DNA from: Romboutsia weinsteinii
GTDB taxonomy: Bacteria; Bacillota; Clostridia; Peptostreptococcales; Peptostreptococcaceae
NCBI RefSeq assembly: GCF_002250835.2
Contig: NZ_NOJY02000011.1
Coordinates: 59,209-123,208, forward strand
Direction of reading: 5' to 3'
Length of the DNA stretch: 64,000 bases
Below are positions 35,418-44,647 of this stretch, in pieces. Every line of letters begins with the position of its first letter. Position 1 is the stretch's first letter. The notes under the pieces were generated by a model. The model ran no database searches, was not told where the DNA came from, and was given only the letters and a program-made list of their open reading frames with translations. A program made the translations under genes and the position numbers.

Positions 35418-36836
35418 TTATTTAAGTGGTATGTATATAGTAGCTACAAATTTATTTTCTTCAACTTGAATATCTATCTCTCCATCATACTTTTTAATTG
35501 ATGATTTTATACTGTCAATACCAATTCCATGAATATACTTGTCCTTTTTGCTAGTTAGTATCTTATTGTTTTTTGATATAACTTTATTAGTTTTACTGTT
35601 TTCGCATTTTATAATATAATAGGATTTTACAATTGTCCCTCTTATACTTATATACCTTTTATGCTCTTTATTCTCTATTTTTTCACATGCCTCTATTGCA
35701 TTATCAAGTAAATTTGTAAATACACTTGATACATCTATCATCTCTACAAAATCACATTTTGAAAAATCTATATTGCATAAAAACTCTATATTTTTTAACT
35801 TACACAGCTTATTTTTTTCACTTAAAATGATATCCAATATAACATTTCCTGTATTGTATGTACTTTCAAAATCTTTCAATTCATCATTGATACTAGCTAC
35901 GTATTTATCTACTTCATCATTTTTATTTTGAATCACTTTAATATTTGTCATATGATTATTTATATCGTGATAAAGCCTTTTGACTTTTTCTTGAGACTCT
36001 TTTATATTTAAATAATAATTATACTGCATATCAAGCTTCTTATTAATAACCTCAAGCTTTGCTTTTTCTTGAGTAGATTTTAAAAGTTTTATAAGTGCAA
36101 ATATAAAAACTATATTACTTGCAATTATTATATAAGGCAGTACTTGTTCTGCAAAATTTACAAATGGTATAATTTCAAATGATTGACTAAGTTTTATCTT
36201 TTTATCACTTATTATATTATAAAGGTTATATAAACTGCTTGATGCTTTATTTAAGAAAAATATTACTAACGTATTCATAACTATTGTAAATCCAATATAC
36301 AAATAATACTTCTTATTAAGAGATAGATTTTTCAATTTATCAGAATAATATGCAGTTAAAATAATACACAAGCTAATTATTAGCGTCCGTAAAATATCAA
36401 AATATATACCCCAATTAAGATTTAATTTATTCTTAGTAATAATATATATATACAATATAATATACCCAAGTGTAAGCTCTATTCCTCTGTATATAAATAT
36501 ATAAAGTACAGAATAAACCAAAGCTTTCTTTAAATCAAGAGAATATGAAACTTTACAAATTAAAAATAATAAAATTATTGAAATTATTAGAACTACTCCC
36601 GAAAAATAAACTCTAGTTCTGATTATTATTAATAAAAATATTAAAAATACATTTACTATATTATAAATATTAAAAAATTTGATTCGATAATGTATCCACC
36701 TACTTTGTCCACTTCTCAACATATTATCTTTTACTTTGTAGACATAGCCTATTTTTTTCATCATTACAAAAAATGCTACTATAAATACTATGCTACTTAC
36801 TATTTCTCTAATAATGTAAAAATCAATGTTTAACAT
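35418..36836 (-). CDS. GHKL sensor histidine kinase, module 3
   Basis: Kinase of 472 residues with six or seven N-terminal helices, the box LYHDINNHM and a GHKL domain (LLDNAIEACEK, GIGIDSIKSS). Its ATG overlaps the regulator stop by 7 bp. The cytoplasmic part is close to the other two kinases while the membrane part is divergent. Confidence 0.87.
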   Translation of the reverse strand: MLNIDFYIIREIVSSIVFIVAFFVMMKKIGYVYKVKDNMLRSGQSRWIHYRIKFFNIYNIVNVFLIFLLIIIRTRVYFSGVVLIISIILLFLICKVSYSLDLKKALVYSVLYIFIYRGIELTLGYIILYIYIITKNKLNLNWGIYFDILRTLIISLCIILTAYYSDKLKNLSLNKKYYLYIGFTIVMNTLVIFFLNKASSSLYNLYNIISDKKIKLSQSFEIIPFVNFAEQVLPYIIIASNIVFIFALIKLLKSTQEKAKLEVINKKLDMQYNYYLNIKESQEKVKRLYHDINNHMTNIKVIQNKNDEVDKYVASINDELKDFESTYNTGNVILDIILSEKNKLCKLKNIEFLCNIDFSKCDFVEMIDVSSVFTNLLDNAIEACEKIENKEHKRYISIRGTIVKSYYIIKCENSKTNKVISKNNKILTSKKDKYIHGIGIDSIKSSIKKYDGEIDIQVEENKFVATIYIPLK

Positions 36837-37543
36837 AATTTATCTCCCATTGAACGAAGAAATTCAACCTTAAAATCCTTAAATCTATGTCTACTTATAG
36901 ATACTTCATCTTTATTTTCAAGTATTGCCACATACTGTTTTATATTGTCTACATATTCCATATTTACTAAAAAACTTTTATGGCATCTATAAAAATTATG
37001 ATTATCTAAATCTTTTTCTACTTTATCCATAGTGCTTTTAAGTTTATAATCACCTTTTATTGTGTGTATAGTCATATCTCTTTTTTGTATTTCTATGTAA
37101 GTTATATCACTTACTTTTATCCTCAAGCTCTCACTTTTTCCATCTACAAGTATGTATTTATTTTTCTCACGTATCTCATTTATACAACTTATCATATGTT
37201 TTTTTAAATCTTCATACCTTAAAGGTTTTAATAAATATCTATAAGCTCTTACTTCATATCCTTCTTGAATATAATCAACTAATGATGTTGTAAATATTAT
37301 TTCTACATTTTTATCATCTATTTCTCTGATTTTTCTTGCAGTATCCATCCCACTTAACTTGTCCATTAAGATATCTAGTAATAATATGTCTATATCATTA
37401 GAATAATTATTAAGAAGCTCTTCCCCTGAGTTAAATGTAAGTATTTCATATAATAAACTAGTTTCATCTAGTATTTTTTTTAAGTACTCTTTTATTAATT
37501 CTCTTTGTTCTTTTTCATCTTCACATACAACTATTTTTAGCAT
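36830..37543 (-). CDS. LytTR response regulator, module 3
   Basis: Regulator of 237 residues with Asp57 in LLLDILMD and a LytTR domain (FYRCHKSFLVNM, VSISRHRFKD). GGGAGGATG precedes the start. In the last LytTR motif Ser replaces the Pro of the two paralogues and His replaces Tyr, so its DNA preference could differ slightly. First gene of module 3. Confidence 0.87.
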   Translation of the reverse strand: MLKIVVCEDEKEQRELIKEYLKKILDETSLLYEILTFNSGEELLNNYSNDIDILLLDILMDKLSGMDTARKIREIDDKNVEIIFTTSLVDYIQEGYEVRAYRYLLKPLRYEDLKKHMISCINEIREKNKYILVDGKSESLRIKVSDITYIEIQKRDMTIHTIKGDYKLKSTMDKVEKDLDNHNFYRCHKSFLVNMEYVDNIKQYVAILENKDEVSISRHRFKDFKVEFLRSMGDKLC

Positions 37544-37685
37544 TTACATCCTCCCAATTTATTACCTTTTTCCCTATCAACATTATATATCAAAGATATA
37601 ATATAATGATAGTTTCATATAGCAATAAATTATAATTTTGGTAAATTAATACTAATTATACAATTGAATTTAATCATTGTAACTA

Positions 37686-37724
37686 TTAAAAGCACTTATA
37701 CCCAATGGATACAAGTGCTTTTAA
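37686..37724 (-). terminator. terminator after the CDF gene
   Basis: TTAAAAGCACTT (37686-37697) pairs perfectly with AAGTGCTTTTAA (37713-37724). Confidence 0.8.
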
Positions 37725-37729
37725 TAAAA

Positions 37730-38581
37730 TTATAGTACTTCAATAGTTGATTCTTTTATTCCTTCATTATTAAGCATTTTTTTAATTTTATTTAATACAT
37801 CGACTTTATTAGTATTTTCTAATGCTTTTATAGATGCTGTTACTACATGCATTTCACCATCCATAGTCCACATGTTTATTTTTTCAATATTTTCTATTTC
37901 GTCCATTTCTATTAAATGCTCTTTTATTTCTTCATAAAGATCTTCGTCAGGTACCCTTTGCATTATAATCATAAGAGCAGTTTTTAGATTAAAGTATATA
38001 TTTCTCCCTATAACAAAACATATTCCAAGTGAAAGAATAGGGTCTAGTATATACCAATTTGTAAAGTATATTACTACACTTACAACTAATACAGCTACCC
38101 ATCCTAGTAAATCTTCCATTAAATGCATCATTACTGTTTTATCTAGTATTTTTTTAGAACCCTTCATCCTAAATACTGATGCTCCATTTATAACGATACC
38201 TATAACAGCTAAAAATAACATTCCCTCTGCTTTTACAGCCGTTGGATTTCTTAATGCTTGTAAAGCTTGATTAAATACAAATATTGTACCTACTGAAAGC
38301 ACTGTAATATTAATAAACGCTCCAATAAGTGAAAGTCTCTTATATCCATAAGTATATTTTTCATTTGATTCTTTTTTGCCTACCTTTTCAAATATAAAAG
38401 ATAGTGCTAACGCTAAACTGTCTCCAAAATCATGTACTGCATCAGATAGTATCGCTGTACTACCTGTAATAATACCACCAAATAATTCTAATATTGAAAA
38501 TCCGAAGTTTAGTAAAAATGCCATTGTTACATTACTTACACCTTCAGAATGATTATGTGAATGATTATGACTATGTTTCAT
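37730..38581 (-). CDS. cation diffusion facilitator (zinc/cadmium efflux)
   Basis: CDF exporter of 283 residues with six helices. The N-terminus begins with a His-rich segment (MKHSHNHSHNHSEG), and the second-helix motif DAVHDFGDSLAL has the conserved metal-site Asp and His. A cytoplasmic C-terminal domain follows. It exports Zn2+, Cd2+ or similar ions in exchange for protons. It lies 12 bp after a CadC-like repressor, forming a metal-inducible operon. The metal cannot be fixed by sequence. Confidence 0.88.
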   Translation of the reverse strand: MKHSHNHSHNHSEGVSNVTMAFLLNFGFSILELFGGIITGSTAILSDAVHDFGDSLALALSFIFEKVGKKESNEKYTYGYKRLSLIGAFINITVLSVGTIFVFNQALQALRNPTAVKAEGMLFLAVIGIVINGASVFRMKGSKKILDKTVMMHLMEDLLGWVAVLVVSVVIYFTNWYILDPILSLGICFVIGRNIYFNLKTALMIIMQRVPDEDLYEEIKEHLIEMDEIENIEKINMWTMDGEMHVVTASIKALENTNKVDVLNKIKKMLNNEGIKESTIEVL

Positions 38582-38593
38582 ACTATCATCTCC

Positions 38594-38950
38594 TTATTTA
38601 TGTTTTATATGTTCTAACGCTCTACTTACAATGTCTACAATGTGCTTATCATCTAATGAATAGTAAACATTTTTTCCTTCTTTTCTACTTTTAACTTGTC
38701 TTTCATCCTTTAATTTTTTTAATTGATGACTTACAGCTGACTTAGTCATATTAAGAACTACTGCTAAGTCACAAACACATAACTCTTCTTGCGCTAGTGC
38801 AGTAATTATTCTCATACGAGTATTATCCCCTAGCACCTTAAACAGGTTCGATAATTTTGTTATATCCTCATTTGGTAATGTATTTGCTTTAACCTTTTCT
38901 ACCTTATCATTATCTATTGCAACGCAATCACATATATTATTTTGCTCCAT
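38594..38950 (-). CDS. ArsR/SmtB family metal-responsive repressor, CadC-like
   Basis: Repressor of 118 residues with an ArsR winged helix (LCVCDLAVVLNMTKSAVSHQ). The pairs ICDC at the N-terminus and CVC in the DNA-binding helix are the cysteine ligands of the CadC alpha-3N site, which senses Cd, Pb or Zn. The ATG at 38950 has GAGGAGG upstream, and the longer frame at 38983 would run into the operator. Two operators and a promoter lie directly ahead. It should repress itself and the CDF gene. Confidence 0.87.
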   Translation of the reverse strand: MEQNNICDCVAIDNDKVEKVKANTLPNEDITKLSNLFKVLGDNTRMRIITALAQEELCVCDLAVVLNMTKSAVSHQLKKLKDERQVKSRKEGKNVYYSLDDKHIVDIVSRALEHIKHK

Positions 38951-38965
38951 ATTTTCCTCCTCTTT

Positions 38966-39024
38966 AGTTGAGTAATTATTCAACTGTTAAGTATATTATA
39001 GTTGAACATCTATTCAACTGTCAA
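38966..39024 (-). promoter_or_regulatory. promoter with two CadC-type operators
   Basis: Minus strand: TTGACA (39019-39024), 18 bp, TATAAT (38995-39000). The spacer is filled by AGTTGAA-N6-TTCAACT (39000-39019). A second site, AGTTGA-N8-TCAACT, lies at 38966-38985, 34 bp from the first. Confidence 0.75.
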
Positions 39025-39107
39025 TTAGTTTTTATAATTAATATAATTATTATGTAATATCACTATTAAATTTATCCAGTTATTCAAGAATAAATATACT
39101 TATAAAT

Positions 39108-39152
39108 AAAAACAGCTAGAACTGTTGAATTATCAAAAGCCTAGCTGTTTTT
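39108..39152 (-). terminator. terminator after the SdpI-like gene
   Basis: AAAAACAGCTAG (39108-39119) pairs with CTAGCTGTTTTT (39141-39152); the minus strand continues with T-rich sequence. Confidence 0.75.
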
Positions 39153-39158
39153 AAATAA

Positions 39159-39497
39159 CTAATTATTTACATCTCTATATTTATTAAACTTATATAAATG
39201 AATTTCAGTTGAAACTATCGGTCCCAAAAAAATTAATATTTGTGTTGTGAAATAAACTACACTTGAAAGTTTCAAATTCATTAATTTAGTTAATCCGATA
39301 AAAATAATAGCAAATATTAAAGATATTATACAAGCCTTATAAAAATAAGTATTGGCTTCTTCCCAAGTTTCCTTATCTTTCATCCCAAGACGAGTTTTAT
39401 AGCCCACATGTATATTAGGGTATTGCTTGTAATCATCATGTAGATATTTACAGATTAGCCCCACAAAATACATAATCATTCCCGTAATTAGTACCAT
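39159..39497 (-). CDS. SdpI-family membrane protein
   Basis: Membrane protein of 112 residues with three helices. The stretch VGYKTRLGMKDKETWEEAN after the first helix is the SdpI/YhfL signature (GYRT...TWxxAN). SdpI in Bacillus protects against a cannibalism toxin; many relatives have unknown roles. The ATG at 39497 has GGGAGAA nine bases ahead. Monocistronic with its own terminator. Confidence 0.75.
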   Translation of the reverse strand: MVLITGMIMYFVGLICKYLHDDYKQYPNIHVGYKTRLGMKDKETWEEANTYFYKACIISLIFAIIFIGLTKLMNLKLSSVVYFTTQILIFLGPIVSTEIHLYKFNKYRDVNN

Positions 39498-39570
39498 TTC
39501 CAATTCTCCCTAAATAAGATCTTATTTAATTATAATTAATATCACAATTGCCTAACATAGTCTAAATTAA

Positions 39571-40926
39571 TTATGCCAAATTTAAATCAGTATCCTTTTT
39601 ACCATACATATAAGTATGTTTATATTTATTTATAAATATCATAGAAACTATCAAAGTGGTAAATTCAGCAAATGGAACAACTAGCCATACACCCTCTACA
39701 CCTAAGTATTGTGGTAATATTATAATACCTATAGTAAATAATATAAATGTTCTAAGAATAGAAAGAGTTGCAGAAATCTTACCATTTGAAAATGCTGTAA
39801 ACATTCCAGATGTAAAAATATTCATACCAACAACTAAGAAATTAAATGAAAATATCATAAATCCATTTAAAGTTATATCATATAAGCTAGTTCCTTTTGG
39901 AGAAAACATACTTATTATAATATCTGAAAAATATCTAGATGATACAAAAATAAAAATTGCAAATGCAGATATAATTGTGAAACTGTATTTTACTAATTTT
40001 CTTATCTGCTCCTCATCTTTACTACCATAATTATAGCTTATACGAGGTGATACACCTGAAGTAAATCCTATATAAGCTGAGTTTAATAAAAACTGTACAT
40101 AAAGTATTATTGTTATAGATGCTACTCCATCTTCACCTAAAAACTTTAACATAGCCGCATTATATAAAAATGTAGTAACTGCACCTGACATTTGAGTTAC
40201 CATCTCTGAAGATCCATTCATACAGCTATCTAAAATCAATTTCATGTTAAATTTAGGCTTTACAAAACATAAGACATTACTTTTTCTTGAAAAATAAACA
40301 ATTCCAACGACGGCAGGAAGTGCATAACTTATACAAGTAGCAAGCGCTGCTCCTAATGCTCCCATTTTAAATTCTACTATGAATATATAGTCTAAAATAA
40401 TATTTATTATACCGCCAGATACTGAACTTATTAGACCTAATTTTGGTACTCCTGCTGTAACTAAAAAATAATCAAAAAATAGTTTTGCTATCATAACTGG
40501 TGCAAAAACTAAAAATACAATCAGATAATCAAAAGAATTTTTATATAGACTATCTGTTGCCCCTAAAGCGTATATTATATCCTTTATAAATATAATGGAT
40601 AATACAGCCACTATTAATCCAGTTACTATTGCACTTAATGTAATAAGAGTAAAAGTCTCTTTAGCTTCTTGATCTTTACCTTCTCCCATATATTTGGCTA
40701 CAATAGCATTTCCTCCAGTTGCAAACATTATACTTATACCTATTAGAATATTTATTACAGGGTAAACAATATTAGTTGCAGATAATGCGTTTGACCCAAC
40801 ATATCTAGATACAAATACCCCATCTATAATTGTACTCAACGAGAAAAATACCATCATAATAACAGTTGGTAAAGTATACTTAATTAAAGATATTAAATTT
40901 ATTTTACTTTCTAGTGATTTACTCAT
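39571..40926 (-). CDS. MATE family efflux transporter
   Basis: Complete exporter of 451 residues with twelve helices. Text such as STIIDGVFVSRYVGSNALSA and FATGGNAIVAKYMGEGKDQE is typical, and it resembles the partial MATE at the window start more than the one at 12280. AAGGAGG precedes the ATG. No local regulator is adjacent. Substrate unknown. Confidence 0.9.
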   Translation of the reverse strand: MSKSLESKINLISLIKYTLPTVIMMVFFSLSTIIDGVFVSRYVGSNALSATNIVYPVINILIGISIMFATGGNAIVAKYMGEGKDQEAKETFTLITLSAIVTGLIVAVLSIIFIKDIIYALGATDSLYKNSFDYLIVFLVFAPVMIAKLFFDYFLVTAGVPKLGLISSVSGGIINIILDYIFIVEFKMGALGAALATCISYALPAVVGIVYFSRKSNVLCFVKPKFNMKLILDSCMNGSSEMVTQMSGAVTTFLYNAAMLKFLGEDGVASITIILYVQFLLNSAYIGFTSGVSPRISYNYGSKDEEQIRKLVKYSFTIISAFAIFIFVSSRYFSDIIISMFSPKGTSLYDITLNGFMIFSFNFLVVGMNIFTSGMFTAFSNGKISATLSILRTFILFTIGIIILPQYLGVEGVWLVVPFAEFTTLIVSMIFINKYKHTYMYGKKDTDLNLA

Positions 40927-41022
40927 AATGACCTCCTTAATAGATTTATTCCTTTGTCTATAATAAAGTATCCTGCTACAGGATAGTCAATAAAAACAAT
41001 TGTAAAAATCTATATAAGTAAA

Positions 41023-41058
41023 AAAAGATATCAATATTTGATTATATTAATATCTTTT
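41023..41058 (-). terminator. terminator after the 41085 gene
   Basis: AAAAGATAT-C-AATAT pairs with ATATT-A-ATATCTTTT (one mismatch); the minus strand continues with seven T. Confidence 0.75.
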
Positions 41059-41084
41059 CATAAATTTAAATCATCTCATTTTCA

Positions 41085-41399
41085 TCATTTTTTAATAGAA
41101 TCTTTTATTGATACTACAATTACATATACTACAAGTACCAATAAAATAGCCATTGTAACCTTATAAGCCCATGCAATATTAAATATTTCCCCAAGCCCTG
41201 CTATTCCTGTTGCTACTGCTATTGTTATAAATACGGTCGCAACAAATCTATATTCTTTTCTATTTTTCATTTTTTCACGCTCTTTAGGACTTGCTACGAA
41301 ATACGTAGTCATCAGCAGTGGTCCTTTTTCTTGAAATGCAAACAACGAATAAACTAAGCAAGCAACTGAAATAACCAAGTATATAATCCCTGATAACAT
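41085..41399 (-). CDS. small membrane protein, DUF3784-like
   Basis: Protein of 104 residues with three helices (about 3-20, 50-68, 76-96). A polar loop FQEKGPLLMTTYFVASPKER follows the first helix, as in DUF3784-like proteins. Family assignment is by eye. AGGGGGAGG precedes the ATG. It follows another three-helix gene by 37 bp, so the pair is probably an operon. Function unknown. Confidence 0.55.
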   Translation of the reverse strand: MLSGIIYLVISVACLVYSLFAFQEKGPLLMTTYFVASPKEREKMKNRKEYRFVATVFITIAVATGIAGLGEIFNIAWAYKVTMAILLVLVVYVIVVSIKDSIKK

Positions 41400-41436
41400 A
41401 ACATCCTCCCCCTTTTTATAATCTAGTTAAGAGTAT

Positions 41437-41754
41437 TTATATTTTTTCTAATTTTGCGTACTTATTTATTCTAGAATATATAGCTATTTCTATAGCAACT
41501 CCAGTAATAATCATTGTAGCTACAATGATATTTTCAACATTACTTCCCATAGTAACATAGCTAATACCTGCTAAGAAAATTACTACAAAACCGTATACCA
41601 TTATATGACTACCAGCAATATTAGCGACTTTGTCGTTATCATATTTCTTAATATTTATAAAGCTTACTAAGTACCCTAATTTATATTTCATAATAACAAA
41701 TCCTAAGACTACCCCCAGTAACCCTACCATTAAGTATATATATACAATTGCCAT
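41437..41754 (-). CDS. small membrane protein, DUF3784-like
   Basis: Protein of 105 residues with three helices. The segment KYKLGYLVSFINIKKYDNDK between helices one and two recalls the DUF3784 consensus. The ATG at 41754 follows AGGGGTGAG; a GTG nine bases earlier is possible. Same layout as its downstream neighbour, which may be a diverged duplicate. Confidence 0.5.
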   Translation of the reverse strand: MAIVYIYLMVGLLGVVLGFVIMKYKLGYLVSFINIKKYDNDKVANIAGSHIMVYGFVVIFLAGISYVTMGSNVENIIVATMIITGVAIEIAIYSRINKYAKLEKI

Positions 41755-41850
41755 AATTCTCACCCCTTTTACTCAAGTATACCAATTATTATAGATAATA
41801 AAATAAGATTTGGATAAGATACAGAAAAACTTACCTAAAGTAAGGTATTA

Positions 41851-42306
41851 TTAAGCACTATATTTCTTTATAGGAACACAGATTTCACAGAATTCATTAT
41901 CAATCATCTCTTTTGAATATCTCTCAATTGTTGGCTTATTATCAATAATGTATCCTTTTTGTTGTAGATCATTAAATATCTCGCCCCATGCTTTTTTTAC
42001 ATCTTCTGTTGTATGATTAATTTTGTAAACAGCATACTCTCCACCTTCTAGTTCCATTTCTTCAACTAAATTATTAACTTCATATTCATTTGGTATTACT
42101 ATACAAACATCATACCTACAACTTTCTAAAGGTGTAATTTCTGGGTTATCCTGAGCTATACCATAAATTACAGCGTCTTCAGTAAATAAATTATTGTCTG
42201 ATGCCCATTTTTTTAAATTTCTCATTAATTGAAAATTCTCTACTCCATAAGCACCTACTCTTCTCATATATGCAACTCTACATTTTTCTAATTTTTCAAC
42301 TCTCAT
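41851..42306 (-). CDS. GyrI-like small-molecule-binding protein
   Basis: Soluble protein of 151 residues with the GyrI/SbmC fold usually found as the effector domain of AraC or MerR regulators, here free-standing. The text VAYMRRVGAYG and the late FCEICVPIKK mark the domain ends. Free-standing forms bind or hydrolyse toxic small molecules, or inhibit gyrase. AAAGGAG precedes the ATG. It stands alone. Confidence 0.75.
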   Translation of the reverse strand: MRVEKLEKCRVAYMRRVGAYGVENFQLMRNLKKWASDNNLFTEDAVIYGIAQDNPEITPLESCRYDVCIVIPNEYEVNNLVEEMELEGGEYAVYKINHTTEDVKKAWGEIFNDLQQKGYIIDNKPTIERYSKEMIDNEFCEICVPIKKYSA

Positions 42307-42425
42307 TTTGTTCTCCTTTAATATTTATTTTGCTACAATTCAAAGTTAACATGATTTAAAATGTTTTTCACTAAAACTTTTAAAATATTTTAATTTTTCA
42401 TTATAATCATTTTTCTAATAAAAAA

Positions 42426-42453
42426 AGAGTAATAGCTTCGATTCTATTACTCT
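42426..42453 (-). terminator. terminator of the GntR-ABC operon
   Basis: AGAGTAATAG (42426-42435) pairs with CTATTACTCT (42444-42453); the minus strand continues with seven T. Confidence 0.85.
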
Positions 42454-42494
42454 AATCAATTCATAATATATTATAATTTAGTATTAAACGCTTT

Positions 42495-43118
42495 TTAAAA
42501 CTCTTTATTTTTATAAATTTTTAGGCAAATACAAAGAGATATACTAAAAGATACAATTGCAATAAGTATCCCTAAAATAGGTCCAAATTTAATTACAAAG
42601 TTAACCAAGCCTTCTATTTTATTTACATCTACAATCCCTGTATTAGCCAATATTCCAGCTAAAACTGAAGGTGTAATTATTAATATCATTAAAAGTAACC
42701 TACCTTTTTCTGGTCCTATAATTAATGAAATTGGAATAACTACAGATAAAAATATAGCTGAAAAAGCAAATATTACTGTTGGTATAGTTATTGAACTTAC
42801 AGATATACCACTAACAATAAAACTTAAAATTATACTTATTATATATCCTATAAAAGAACATATTATGCCTAGTGCATATTTACTTATTACTATGTCATTA
42901 CGGCTTATAGGCATTGAAATTGCATAGCTATCCCATTCTACTTTCTCATCAGAAGTAAAAGTAATTGTAGGTAGCATAGTACATAATAAACATATTACCC
43001 CTATTAGAAAATCTAAATTTTGGGTACCTATTAAAACAAAATACATTGCAAAAACCAATAAAAATGATTTTGACTCTTTCTTTATATTAATAAAATCCTT
43101 TAGTATTAAACCTTTCAT
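42495..43118 (-). CDS. ABC-2 type transporter permease
   Basis: Membrane protein of 207 residues with six helices, typical of the small permeases in YtrA-regulated operons. The start overlaps the ATPase stop by one base. Together with the ATPase it forms an exporter that in related systems responds to cell-wall antibiotics. Cargo unknown. Confidence 0.78.
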   Translation of the reverse strand: MKGLILKDFINIKKESKSFLLVFAMYFVLIGTQNLDFLIGVICLLCTMLPTITFTSDEKVEWDSYAISMPISRNDIVISKYALGIICSFIGYIISIILSFIVSGISVSSITIPTVIFAFSAIFLSVVIPISLIIGPEKGRLLLMILIITPSVLAGILANTGIVDVNKIEGLVNFVIKFGPILGILIAIVSFSISLCICLKIYKNKEF

Positions 43119-43963
43119 TATACACCCTCCCTTACATGATAAAGCATTATATCTTCAACAGTAGCATTATCTATAATAAGTTCCTTTGGAATTTTATCTT
43201 TAATCACTAAAGCTTCAACACTAAATTGGTTTCTTCGATAGCTTATAATATCTTGTTTATCTAAGTACTTTAAATCTTCTTCGCTACATTTTAATAATCC
43301 ATATTTTTCACTTAGTATTTCTTTACTTTCACAAAAAATCAATTTACCTTTGTGTATGAATGAAATATAGTCACATATTTTTTCAAGGTCGCTTAAAATA
43401 TGTGAAGAAATTAATACAGAATGATTCTCATCTTGAACAAAATCCCAAAATACATCTAAAATTTCATCTCTGACAACCGGATCTAATCCTCCAGTAGCTT
43501 CATCTAAAATTAACAACGTTGGGTTATGAGAAAGTGCTATTGCAATAGAAAGTTTCATTTTCATACCCTTAGAATATTCTTGGATAATCTTTTTACCTGG
43601 TAGTGAAAACTTATTGATGTAAGTGTCAAATATTTCATCATCCCAAGTTCTATATATATTTTTCATGACACTTTTTATTTCTTTTAAGTTCAATTTTTCA
43701 GGAAGATGACTTCCATCTAAAACAACTCCTATTTCTTCTTTTTCTATTTTAGTAATTGATTTATAATCTTTTCCAAATATTTTAATACTACCAGAATCTT
43801 TGTGTATAAGATCTAAAATTAATTTAATTGTAGTACTTTTCCCAGCACCATTCTCTCCAATAACCCCCATAATACATCCGTATGGTAGATTTAAGTTTAA
43901 ATTATCAAGCTTAAATCCATCATATGATTTAGAAACATTTGAAATCTCTAATATATTTTTCAT
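43118..43963 (-). CDS. ABC transporter ATP-binding protein of the GntR operon
   Basis: ATPase of 281 residues with Walker A GENGAGKS near residue 38, a YSKGMKMKLS signature and Walker B LLILDEATGG. The C-terminal 70 residues extend beyond the ATPase core, as in YtrB/BcrA-like exporters. It lies 3 bp after the GntR gene and couples to the permease. Confidence 0.87.
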   Translation of the reverse strand: MKNILEISNVSKSYDGFKLDNLNLNLPYGCIMGVIGENGAGKSTTIKLILDLIHKDSGSIKIFGKDYKSITKIEKEEIGVVLDGSHLPEKLNLKEIKSVMKNIYRTWDDEIFDTYINKFSLPGKKIIQEYSKGMKMKLSIAIALSHNPTLLILDEATGGLDPVVRDEILDVFWDFVQDENHSVLISSHILSDLEKICDYISFIHKGKLIFCESKEILSEKYGLLKCSEEDLKYLDKQDIISYRRNQFSVEALVIKDKIPKELIIDNATVEDIMLYHVREGV

Positions 43964-43966
43964 ATT

Positions 43967-44341
43967 CTACCCCTCTTCATAAATTAGTTTTAGCATTTCT
44001 GTCAATTCTTCAAGATTAATATTGCATATATTCGCTGATTCACAAATTTTTTGCATATAATCTTCAATATTTCTTAAATGTTCTTCTTTTATAAAGTCCA
44101 TGTTTTTAGTAGCAACGAAGCTTCCTTTACCTGTTATAGATACAATAAATCCTTCTTTTTCTAATTCTTCATAAGCTCGTTTTGTAGTGATTAAACTAAC
44201 TCGCAACTCTTTTGCTAATAATCTCATTGATGGCAAAGAATCACCTTCATTAAGAATACCTGTCAAAATCATATTCTTTATTTGAGAAGAAATCTGTTCA
44301 TATATAGGCTGTTTGCTTGCATTACTTATTATTATATTCAA
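43967..44341 (-). CDS. GntR family transcriptional regulator, YtrA type
   Basis: Short GntR protein of 124 residues: a winged helix (PIYEQISSQIKNMIL, LPSMRLLAKELRVSLITTKR) and a brief helical tail, as in the YtrA subfamily that controls ABC exporters. It starts at TTG behind GAGGTGA. A perfect 53-bp palindrome lies 18 bp upstream and is the likely operator. It is first gene of a three-gene operon. Confidence 0.87.
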   Translation of the reverse strand: MNIIISNASKQPIYEQISSQIKNMILTGILNEGDSLPSMRLLAKELRVSLITTKRAYEELEKEGFIVSITGKGSFVATKNMDFIKEEHLRNIEDYMQKICESANICNINLEELTEMLKLIYEEG

Positions 44342-44358
44342 ACCTAATCACCTCTCAT

Positions 44359-44411
44359 CTTAAAACGTATATATTGTATATATTAATTATATACAATATA
44401 TACGTTTTAAG
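44359..44411. promoter_or_regulatory. perfect 53-bp palindrome, probable GntR operator
   Basis: Two 24-base arms are exact reverse complements around TTAAT. The arms contain GTATATATTGTATATA and its complement, similar to the GTATA-rich sites of YtrA-type regulators. It lies directly upstream of the GntR start. Confidence 0.7.
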
Positions 44412-44513
44412 TCAATAATATTATTTTAGAAAGTTTATTTGAAATATTTATTTACTAGTGCTTATATTGATATTAGTACTATTTATATATAAAATAATTT
44501 TATTTGGTATAAA

Positions 44514-44559
44514 AAAGGTGATAAGTTAAGATTTAATTAAATCCTAATTTATCACCTTT
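44514..44559 (-). terminator. terminator after the hydrolase gene
   Basis: AAAGGTGATAA pairs with TTATCACCTTT, with an inner GATTTAATTAAATC palindrome; the minus strand continues with six T. Confidence 0.8.
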
Positions 44560-44647
44560 CACTATAGCTAAATACAGTATCCATCTATTTTACTTTCATA
44601 GTCTGCCAAACTCTCTTTTAGATATTTGAATATCAATATTAAACTTA

